From contig JARRKC010000006.1 in the NCBI GenBank assembly GCA_037388505.1, forward strand, positions 1 to 64,000: DNA of 64,000 bases. Reading direction: 5' to 3'. Under the pieces are notes generated by a model that saw only the letters and a program-made list of their open reading frames with translations, was not told the DNA's origin and searched no databases. The position numbers and the translations under genes are program-made. Below are positions 8,016 through 14,852 of this stretch, in pieces; positions within the stretch are counted from its first letter, which is position 1; each line of letters begins with the position of its first letter. This DNA is from JARRKC01 sp037388505. GTDB lineage: Bacteria; Acidobacteriota; UBA6911; RPQK01; JAPXNP01.

Positions 8016-8028
8016 TCGGAGATTCGCC

Positions 8029-8502
8029 ATGAAACGAATTGTGTGCCTGGTGGCAGTCCTGTCTTTCGGTCTCGTGTATTCAACCCTGACCGCCCAGGGC
8101 GAGCAAGACGACGAGCGACAGATTCGTGAGCTGACCTCGGAATTCTGCGCTGCGATCGTCAAGGGCGATCTGTCCATCCTGGACCGCGTCTTCGATCCAG
8201 GTGCCTCCAACGTCTACTACGACATCAATGAAGGACCACTCATCGGGCTCCCTCGCCTGAAGAGAGTCTGGGGCGCGGCAACTCGAAGCGGCCGCCTCAC
8301 CAGCTTCGAATTCGGGGACGATTTGCGCGTTGACGTCGACGCTGACCAGGCATTGGAGACGGGAACCTGGACTCAGACTCAAATGCAGCCGGACGGGACG
8401 GCCCGTCATATACGCGGTCGCGCCACCATCCTTTGGCATAGAACGGATGACGGGTGGAGAGTCTACCATTATCACGCCTCCGTCACTCCTCGCCGAAACT
8501 GA
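8029..8502 (+). CDS. Secreted NTF2/SnoaL-like protein
   Basis: The 157-residue protein has an N-terminal signal peptide (MKRIVCLVAVLSFGLVYSTLTAQG) and an NTF2-like fold. That fold shows the helix IRELTSEFCAAIVKGDLSILDRVF, the strand block NVYYDINEG and a C-terminal DGWRVYHYHAS strand. Such small cone-shaped domains occur as isomerases, binding modules or ketosteroid-isomerase-like enzymes. Nothing here identifies the ligand. GGAG eight bases upstream supports the ATG at 8029, and the upstream hairpin may affect expression. Confidence 0.82.
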   Translation: MKRIVCLVAVLSFGLVYSTLTAQGEQDDERQIRELTSEFCAAIVKGDLSILDRVFDPGASNVYYDINEGPLIGLPRLKRVWGAATRSGRLTSFEFGDDLRVDVDADQALETGTWTQTQMQPDGTARHIRGRATILWHRTDDGWRVYHYHASVTPRRN

Positions 8503-8673
8503 CGACCCGACCGAGCAATCTCGGAAGTGGGGCATATCGCGCGGGCCCGGTCGGTCCGCGAGCCCTTCCGCGCACGCGTGAAGGCGCCCCGGACTGTATT
8601 CTTTCGCCTCAAAGCGGTAACATCGTCTCGGAATGAATGTTGCTTGTTACCTCTGCATCTTGAGGAGGATGCC

Positions 8674-9627
8674 ATGAGATTCTCGCGCGTCGCCACGATC
8701 GTATCCTTTGTTCTGGCTTTGTCTTTGCCCGGAGTGATCCGAGCGCAGCAAAGCCCAACCTATGCGGATGAATATGCGCTGTATCAGCAGGCGAGTCAGG
8801 CGACTGACGTGGCCAAGCGCAACCAGCTCGTGCTCAAGTTCGTTTCGACCTATTCGAAGTCTGAACTGGACCCGAATATCTCCTACCTGTACGCGACCTA
8901 CCTCACGGGTCTGCGAGATCAGGGCAAGTGGGATCAGGTCGTATCGGAAGCCGAGAAGTTCCTGCAGTATCGGCCGGGGGATTCCCGCGTTGCGGCTCTG
9001 GCCGTCGAGGCTTACAGCAAGCTTGGCCAGACACAGAAGCTGATCAAGTTCGGGACCAGTCTCTACAGCAAAGCCCCCAGCGGAGCGACCGCTTATCTTG
9101 TGGCGAAGGCTTATCAGTCGATCAACGACACAGTCAACTTCAAGAAGTGGGCCGAGCGGACGCTGCAGCACTCCCCGGATGCCGTGGACATGGCGGTCGC
9201 GTTGATGACGATCACCTGGCGGGAGGGCGACCTCAATAAGACTGCGGAATACGGAGAGAAGGTTCTGGCGGCCCTCAAAGGCAAGAATGATCCCCAGACT
9301 GCCGGGTTGAAGGCCTACGCGTATCGGGCCCTGGGTCAGAAGGCGTTCCTCGCCAATGACACGACTGAAGCTCAGAAGAATTTCGCTCAGGCCGCAGAGC
9401 TCGATCCGATGAACGATTTCGCGCATATGCAGCTTGGATACTGCTACTGGCGGCAGGGGAAGACCATCGACGCGATCAACGCCTTTGCCAAAGCGGTTGC
9501 CATCAACGGTTCGAGTGCCCGTGATGCTCGCAAGGAGCTCTACAACCTCCTGAAGGCCCAGTACGGGGATACATCGAACGCCGCCAAGTTCATCGATGCG
9601 GCGAAGAAGGAACTGGGGATTTCCTAG
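8674..9627 (+). CDS. Secreted TPR-repeat protein
   Basis: The 317-residue protein starts at the ATG following GAGGAGG, with a signal peptide (MRFSRVATIVSFVLALSLPGVIRAQ). The rest is helical and contains several tetratricopeptide units, clearest in YATYLTGLRDQGKWDQVVSE, the GLKAYAYRALGQKAFLAND region and the C-terminal FAHMQLGYCYWRQGKTIDAI repeat. It should act as a periplasmic protein-protein interaction scaffold. The open frame extends upstream, but the signal peptide and ribosome-binding site fix this start. It stands alone between intergenic regions. Confidence 0.85.
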   Translation: MRFSRVATIVSFVLALSLPGVIRAQQSPTYADEYALYQQASQATDVAKRNQLVLKFVSTYSKSELDPNISYLYATYLTGLRDQGKWDQVVSEAEKFLQYRPGDSRVAALAVEAYSKLGQTQKLIKFGTSLYSKAPSGATAYLVAKAYQSINDTVNFKKWAERTLQHSPDAVDMAVALMTITWREGDLNKTAEYGEKVLAALKGKNDPQTAGLKAYAYRALGQKAFLANDTTEAQKNFAQAAELDPMNDFAHMQLGYCYWRQGKTIDAINAFAKAVAINGSSARDARKELYNLLKAQYGDTSNAAKFIDAAKKELGIS

Positions 9628-10034
9628 GCGTTCGCACTTGGCCCTTTACGGGCATGCCGGCGAAACAGCATCGGCGGAGACTCACGCCACGAGATCAGGA
9701 CGCGAAACCCGGGTGTGCGCTCCTCCCAGGTGATAGGTTGTTGCCGCCGAAGCAGACACGACGGGAGTGAGACGCCAAGGGCGTCGTTTCATCCGAGAGC
9801 TTTGGGCAGCCGCCCAAAGCAAGGCACCGCCCGAAAGACGCCCCGGGTTTCAGCAACACGCCCTCGCCGTTCGGTTTCCTCGCTCGAGTTGGAGGAAGTC
9901 GAAGGGAAGGTGCGACTTGCGAGGTACGAAGTGCGAACTACGGGTCGAGCTCAACCGCGGCCTCGCGGGCGTTACCAGACTGCCCTGTGGCCTTTCATGA
10001 ACAGACCCTTTCGTGGAAGAATCTCATCTCTCCG
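9628..10034. other. Gene-free interval with two strong hairpins
   Basis: I see no credible gene in these 407 bases. Two close hairpins stand out: GACGCC-AAG-GGCGTC (9771-9785) and GCTTTGGGC-AGCC-GCCCAAAGC (9799-9820, nine perfect pairs). Neither is followed by a U-tract on the plus strand. Downstream, 9895-9960 contains degenerate GCGA/GTACGA-type short repeats. A structured leader or a small RNA upstream of the ABC exporter is possible but unproven. Confidence 0.4.
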
Positions 10035-10958
10035 ATGAGTGAACCGGCTGTCTCTGCAGGGAAGCTGACTAAGTGCTTCGGCTCGTTCACAGCCGTCGAT
10101 GCCATTGACTTCGCGATTCGGGCCGGCGAGTGTTTTGGATTTCTCGGTCCCAACGGAGCGGGCAAAACGAGCACCATGCGGATGATCTACGGCTTCTCGC
10201 CGGTCACCGACGGGGAGCTCAACGTCCTCGGATACGACGTGAAGACCGAGATACGGTCGATCAAGTGCCGGCTGGGCGTCATACCGCAGGAGGACAATCT
10301 CGATCCCGATCTGAAGGTCCTACAAAACCTGATCGTCTACGCTCGCTACTTCGACATCAAGAAAGCGGCGGCCGTCGCGCGGGCTCATGAGGTGCTCGAG
10401 TTCGTTCAGCTCTGGGAGAGAAGGGAAGAGCACATCCGGTTCCTCTCGGGCGGCATGAAGCGCAGGTTGACGATCGGCCGCGCCTTGATGAATGAACCCG
10501 AGATTTTGATTGCCGATGAGCCGACTACCGGTCTGGACCCTCAGGCTCGCCATCTGGTCTGGCAGAAACTGCGGCAGCTTCAGTCCGAGGGCGTGACCCT
10601 GGTGCTGACCACCCATAACATGGACGAAGCGGCTCACCTGTGCGACCGCGTGGCAATCATGGATCAAGGAAAGATCCTCGATATCGGAACGCCGTCGGAG
10701 TTGATCGACAAGTATGTCCTGCCCGAGGTGGTGGAAGTCCGTGTCGCCGTCGGGCGAATGGAGCCCCTCATAATGAAGCTCCAGCAGCTCTCACTCGAAT
10801 TCGACGCTGTCGGCGACGTGGCCTACATCTACGCGCGTCAGGGCGGCGAATGGGAGACAGCGCTCTCCAGTGAACCGGGGGTCGACCGTCTCGTTCGTCG
10901 CCGGGCCAGCCTCGAAGACGTCTTTCTGAAGCTGACGGGTAGGGTCTTGAGGGACTAG
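10035..10958 (+). CDS. ABC exporter ATP-binding protein (NodI/DrrA-like)
   Basis: The 307-residue ATPase has Walker A GPNGAGKT (38-45), a Q-loop in VIPQEDN, signature LSGGMKRR (137-144), Walker B ILIADEPTTGLDP (157-169) and the H-loop THNMDEA. The C-terminal extension and overall pattern match the NodI/DrrA branch that powers ABC-2 export of lipids, polysaccharides or drugs. The permease gene follows four bases after the stop. The ATG at 10035 is chosen because the upstream in-frame extension adds no conserved sequence. Confidence 0.92.
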   Translation: MSEPAVSAGKLTKCFGSFTAVDAIDFAIRAGECFGFLGPNGAGKTSTMRMIYGFSPVTDGELNVLGYDVKTEIRSIKCRLGVIPQEDNLDPDLKVLQNLIVYARYFDIKKAAAVARAHEVLEFVQLWERREEHIRFLSGGMKRRLTIGRALMNEPEILIADEPTTGLDPQARHLVWQKLRQLQSEGVTLVLTTHNMDEAAHLCDRVAIMDQGKILDIGTPSELIDKYVLPEVVEVRVAVGRMEPLIMKLQQLSLEFDAVGDVAYIYARQGGEWETALSSEPGVDRLVRRRASLEDVFLKLTGRVLRD

Positions 10959-10962
10959 GCGA

Positions 10963-11748
10963 ATGAGTGTGTTGCGACTTCCGCTTCTGAAGGTCAGCTA
11001 TCGGGCAGTGCGAGTATGGCAGCGCAACCTGAGCGTGTTGCTGCGTCTTTGGAAGACGGAAACCTGGCCCCCCTTCGTCGAACCGATTCTGTACGTGGTT
11101 GCATTGGGCCTGGGCCTGGGCGGCTATGTCAGCCGAATCGAGGGATTGTCCTTCCTGCAGTTCCTTGCGCCGGCTTTCGTGGCGACCGCCGCGATGTTCG
11201 TGGCATCGTTCGAATGCCTCTTCGGCTCTTTCGTGCGCATGGAGTTTCAAAAGACTTTCGATGCCATCCTGGCCACGCCTGTGAACGTCGAGGAGGTGAT
11301 TTCGGGGGAAATCCTCTGGGGCGGGAGTCGTGCCGTCTTCGCTTCCCTCGGTGTTCTGGTCATCCTGGCGTTCTTCGGACTGGTCCATTCCCCCTGGGCG
11401 CTCCTGACCCTTCCGGTCGCTTTCGCGGAAGGGTTGATGTTTGCCTCCCTTGCGATGATTTTTACGTCTGTGGCGCCCGCCATCGACAGCTTCAACTACT
11501 ACATCACGCTTGGTTTGACGCCGATGTTTCTGTTCTCAGGCGTCTTCTTTCCGATCGACAGCCTTCCACGGGGGCTCCAGATCCTGGCCTGGTTCTCACC
11601 TCTGACTCATGCCGTGGCCATGCAGCGGGCGCTGGTGCTGGGGCACTTGAACGGTCACCTGCTGTTCGATTTGCTCTGGATGCTGGTCGTCACGTTCATC
11701 GCGGCCAATATTGCCATTGACCTGATGGCCCGACGGATTATCAAGTAA
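10963..11748 (+). CDS. ABC-2 type exporter permease (NodJ-like)
   Basis: The 261-residue integral membrane protein has six predicted hydrophobic segments. It contains the ABC-2 signatures EPILYVVALGLGLGGYV and FSGVFFPIDSLPRGLQILAWFSPLTHAV, which closely resemble NodJ/DrrB permeases. It follows the ATPase gene directly and would form the membrane half of the exporter. The substrate cannot be told; NodIJ relatives move lipo-oligosaccharides and DrrAB relatives move hydrophobic compounds. Confidence 0.92.
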   Translation: MSVLRLPLLKVSYRAVRVWQRNLSVLLRLWKTETWPPFVEPILYVVALGLGLGGYVSRIEGLSFLQFLAPAFVATAAMFVASFECLFGSFVRMEFQKTFDAILATPVNVEEVISGEILWGGSRAVFASLGVLVILAFFGLVHSPWALLTLPVAFAEGLMFASLAMIFTSVAPAIDSFNYYITLGLTPMFLFSGVFFPIDSLPRGLQILAWFSPLTHAVAMQRALVLGHLNGHLLFDLLWMLVVTFIAANIAIDLMARRIIK

Positions 11749-11854
11749 GGAAATGGAATGCGGAGGCCGGAGAAAAGGGAGGAGTGCGCGGGTTACGATC
11801 ATGGCCCACTGAACTTTGGTACTGCGGCGTGAAGCACGTCCACTCGATCGCGTT

Positions 11855-11860
11855 TATAAT
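11855..11860 (+). promoter_or_regulatory. -10 element placing the FmdB start at +1 (leaderless)
   Basis: A perfect TATAAT ends six bases before the ATG at 11867. With normal -10 to +1 spacing, transcription would begin at or next to the start codon, giving a leaderless mRNA. No convincing -35 hexamer and no ribosome-binding site are present. The same geometry is found at 18271-18276 (minus strand). Confidence 0.5.
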
Positions 11861-11866
11861 TACGGG

Positions 11867-12097
11867 ATGCCGATATTCGAATACCGATGCCAGGATTGCG
11901 CCGCCGAATTCGAGAAGATCGTGTTTGGTCAGGAGAATCCCGCCGAGTGTCCACAGTGTGGCAGTGTGCACACGGAGAAGCTCTTGTCGAGCTTTGCCGC
12001 ACATTCCAAGGGTGCCGGTCAGGCCGCACCCGAACCAGGTCCTTGCCCATGCGGCGCTGCAGAGCGCGGCATGTGTCAAATGATGTCTCGTCGGTGA
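11867..12097 (+). CDS. FmdB-family zinc ribbon protein
   Basis: This 76-residue protein starts MPIFEYRCQDC and continues with FGQENPAECPQCGS. These CxxC pairs form the zinc ribbon of the FmdB/CxxC_CxxC_SSSS family. A Ser/Ala/Pro-rich tail with additional cysteines (PCPCGAAERGMCQ) follows. Members are widespread regulatory proteins of unclear role. The start lies directly after a -10 element, so translation is probably leaderless. Confidence 0.88.
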   Translation: MPIFEYRCQDCAAEFEKIVFGQENPAECPQCGSVHTEKLLSSFAAHSKGAGQAAPEPGPCPCGAAERGMCQMMSRR

Positions 12098-12197
12098 CGA
12101 GGCCGGGGCTCGCAGAGGGCCCCGGGGCAGCGGTCTTCTGTCCCCGTTTGCCGTATCGCGCCCCGCTTTGAGACGACGGGTACGAATCAGCGTCCTG

Positions 12198-13199
12198 TCA
12201 CTGCGCACCATCAGAGGAGAGATACTTCGAGATCTCGTTCCTCGAAATCTCGCCCGCCTTTTCGTCGTAAGGCAGTCCCTTTGTCGCGGCAACACGATCG
12301 ATGAAACTCAGGCCAAGCGGGCCGACGTAGTTCTCTTCGGTGCTGTACGCAGGGTCCTTCAGAGCCTCCTCGACCGTCGTGAAGCTGTACCCGTCGTGTT
12401 CCAGCAAATCCAGGACGCCTTCAATGAAGTTGCCCGCCGCAAGGCCCAAGTGAAGTCGAAGAATTTGGGGGATCTGACGTCCGAACACCTCGTCGGATTG
12501 ACTCTCCGAATAGCTGATGGCTTTCTGGAGACGGTCGAGGTAGAGCTTCTCGAGGCGGCTCGACCGATCGAGATCGGCGGTGTTGTCGAGGAAGAAGTCA
12601 AATTCATAGTCCGTGAACAAGACGGTTGCCGGAACCAGCACATAGCCGGCTCCACGGAGGCGTTGAGCAACCCCCTTCTTCTTCGACTCGGTGTTCCCCT
12701 CATGAAGCATGGGGAAACGAAAGTAGCGGACCAGCCAGCCGGAGACATTGTGTGTGGCCCGCTTCGTGTACTTCTCGCCGTCCGCGACATGCGCAAGGAA
12801 GTCCGAAGCATCGAGTTCATTCAAATCGACATAGCCGAACGTTTCGTTGCCCAGCTTGTGACCCTGCTGCACCCAGTCGAGCAAGACGACGTAGGAACCA
12901 GGCTTCTGATCGAGCTTCTGCTCGACCACGAAACCCATCGCATGGATCTTCCGGCCGGCCAGTGCGCGCAGGACCATGTTGCTCACCTCACGCGGTGTCC
13001 AGTAACCGAGAGGCTCCATGTAAGGAAGCTTGTCAAAGGTCAGGGCGATCTGTTTCGAGGCTGGAGCTGCAACTCCCACATTCCAGTAGAGCAGACTGAG
13101 AACACACAGGAACAGAGACCGGATGATTGTCTTCCTCAAACGCTCAACACCACCTTCCCAACCGAGTCGACCGATCGCTCGGACATGACCAACATACAC
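12198..13199 (-). CDS. Polysaccharide-deacetylase-like protein with degenerate metal site
   Basis: The 333-residue product has a hydrophobic export segment (SLFLCVLSLLYWNVGVAA) and a NodB-type fold: IALTFDKLPY near 51-60, the GHKLGNETF block near 113-121, RFPMLHEG, and LRLHLGLAAGNF toward the C terminus. In active deacetylases the first motif is TFDD and the second carries two metal-binding His. Here the second Asp is Lys57 and both His appear replaced (Glu119 and a non-His residue further on). The enzyme is therefore probably not a classical deacetylase. An in-frame TTG at residue 21 (giving LRKTIIRSLF) is an alternative start that fits a signal peptide better. Confidence 0.8.
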   Translation of the reverse strand: MYVGHVRAIGRLGWEGGVERLRKTIIRSLFLCVLSLLYWNVGVAAPASKQIALTFDKLPYMEPLGYWTPREVSNMVLRALAGRKIHAMGFVVEQKLDQKPGSYVVLLDWVQQGHKLGNETFGYVDLNELDASDFLAHVADGEKYTKRATHNVSGWLVRYFRFPMLHEGNTESKKKGVAQRLRGAGYVLVPATVLFTDYEFDFFLDNTADLDRSSRLEKLYLDRLQKAISYSESQSDEVFGRQIPQILRLHLGLAAGNFIEGVLDLLEHDGYSFTTVEEALKDPAYSTEENYVGPLGLSFIDRVAATKGLPYDEKAGEISRNEISKYLSSDGAQ

Positions 13200-13354
13200 C
13201 AGTCCGGCGGGCTGGCGCCAAACCGGTGAGTGTGGTGTTTTTGGCTGGCATTCCCTATGATTGCTTGGTATATGATGAGTTTCGGCTCCAAAATCAGTAG
13301 CGCTGGTTCCTCAAGGACGGATTCGACGCTGAAAGACGGGGGAGCGAGATCAGC

Positions 13355-14311
13355 ATGACGAGAACCATCGTGTTTCTGTTTTTGTTGGGCCTCGGGACAT
13401 TCGCCTGCACGGTGCAACAAGAGTCCGCGCAGGTCGCGAACACCAGTGGCGACGATTTTCTCGGGCAGTGGGATGTGACCGTCCAGGGGAAGGAGACGAC
13501 CTATCCCTCCTGGTTCGAGATCACGCGACAGGACGATCAACTGACCGGAAGATTCGTTGGACGCGTAGGCAGCGCCCGCCCCATCCAGATGCTCAAGGTC
13601 AACGGCAACCAGTTGACGTTCAGTCTTCCGGTTCAGTACGAATCGAACCCGGAAGATATCAGATTCGAAGGACAACTGGCGCAGGGGAAGATCGAAGGCA
13701 CCACAAAGGCAGCCGACGGCTCGACTTTGACTTGGACTGCGGTGCCGGCCCCCTCACTGGAGCGCACCAGCCCTCCGAACTGGGGAGAGTCGATCGACCT
13801 TCTCTCGGGGAGCATCAGCGATCACTGGCACGCCCGCTCTCCGGAGGCACCCGATAACTGGACGCTTTCGGATGGCGTACTGGCCAGTTCGGCGACGGGC
13901 ACCGACCTGGTCACCAACCAGAAGTTCGGAGACTTCAGGCTTCACATCGAGTTCAAATACCCAAAGGAAAGCAACAGCGGCATTTATCTTCGGGGGCGCT
14001 ACGAAGTCCAAATCCTCGATGACCCCGGAGAGGAGCCGACCAGTGTTGGACTCGGGGGGCTCTATGGATTCCTGACGCCGACCGTCAAAGCCGGAAAGCC
14101 TGCCGGTGACTGGCAGACCTACGACATTACACTCGTCGGACGCCGCGTTACCGTCAATCTCAATGATCAGACCATCATCGCCGATGAGGAGATACCGGGA
14201 ATCACCGGCGGCGCCTTGGATTCCGATGAAGGTGCGCCAGGGCCGATCATGCTCCAGGGCGACCACGGCCCGATTTCATTCCGGAACATCGTTCTGACGC
14301 CGGCCCGATGA
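13355..14311 (+). CDS. DUF1080 (3-keto-disaccharide hydrolase) lipoprotein
   Basis: The 318-residue protein has a signal peptide ending in a possible lipobox (LGTFAC). A first beta-rich domain covers about residues 34-130 (FLGQWDVTVQGKE, a lipocalin-like extracellular module). A C-terminal concanavalin-like DUF1080 domain follows, with the typical FGDFRLHIEFKYP, NSGIYLRGRYEVQILD and PISFRNIVL strands. DUF1080 members include hydrolases acting on 3-keto-glycosides. The two-domain form suggests a surface protein for glycan use. The next secreted-protein gene begins about 40 bases downstream. Confidence 0.85.
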   Translation: MTRTIVFLFLLGLGTFACTVQQESAQVANTSGDDFLGQWDVTVQGKETTYPSWFEITRQDDQLTGRFVGRVGSARPIQMLKVNGNQLTFSLPVQYESNPEDIRFEGQLAQGKIEGTTKAADGSTLTWTAVPAPSLERTSPPNWGESIDLLSGSISDHWHARSPEAPDNWTLSDGVLASSATGTDLVTNQKFGDFRLHIEFKYPKESNSGIYLRGRYEVQILDDPGEEPTSVGLGGLYGFLTPTVKAGKPAGDWQTYDITLVGRRVTVNLNDQTIIADEEIPGITGGALDSDEGAPGPIMLQGDHGPISFRNIVLTPAR

Positions 14312-14354
14312 ATCGATGGATGTGCAAATGAGTAAGGAGTTTGGGGGGTACGAC

Positions 14355-14852
14355 ATGAAAAACAAGATTGGGATACTGTTCTTCGCGACGCTGCTGGTTC
14401 TCTTCCTCGCGGCTCCGGTCTTTGCGCAGGACCGTGCCACAATGTCGGCTCCGGTGATTCGTTCGTCCGCGGAACAAGTCGTAATCACCGTTCGGTTCGA
14501 GAAGCTGGCCCCTTCTCGCTCCTATCGGATCGGTCTGGGCGCTGCAGGAGACCAGGCGCCGCAAGCGACGACGACACTCACGACTAATGACAAGCCGGTA
14601 CCGATCGAAGCGACGAACTTCACTCAGGGGAACACCAGCGGCTGGTGGAAGGTCGATCAGTTGAGCTGTATCGGCTACGTTGTCAGCGGTCCCGCAATCC
14701 CGGCGCAGGGCCAATCGCTTCTACTCCAGTTCAAGCTGCCGAAAGCGGCGGCCGACAAGTTCGACAAGCTGTACGTCTTTGTCTCCCGTGACTATGGTTC
14801 GCAGCGCTGGTACCTCGAAGACGGGACCGAAATCGACAAATCCGATTGGTAA
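14355..14852 (+). CDS. Secreted hypothetical protein
   Basis: Starting at ATG 14355 after a purine-rich GGGGGG stretch, the 165-residue product has a clear signal peptide (MKNKIGILFFATLLVLFLAAPVFA). The mature part is beta-rich, with alternating Thr/Val strands (VVITVRFEKLAPSRSYRIGL) and aromatic turns (SGWWKVDQL, SQRWYLEDGTEI). It may be an immunoglobulin-like or carbohydrate-binding fold, but I recognise no family. The open frame extends to 14316, which would add residues before the signal peptide and is less likely. Its stop overlaps the TTG start of the next gene. Confidence 0.7.
   Translation: MKNKIGILFFATLLVLFLAAPVFAQDRATMSAPVIRSSAEQVVITVRFEKLAPSRSYRIGLGAAGDQAPQATTTLTTNDKPVPIEATNFTQGNTSGWWKVDQLSCIGYVVSGPAIPAQGQSLLLQFKLPKAAADKFDKLYVFVSRDYGSQRWYLEDGTEIDKSDW

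Noticed and set aside
12168..13229. Long plus-strand open frame opposite the deacetylase-like gene
   Set aside because: The opposite strand carries a recognisable fold with a signal segment; this frame has none.
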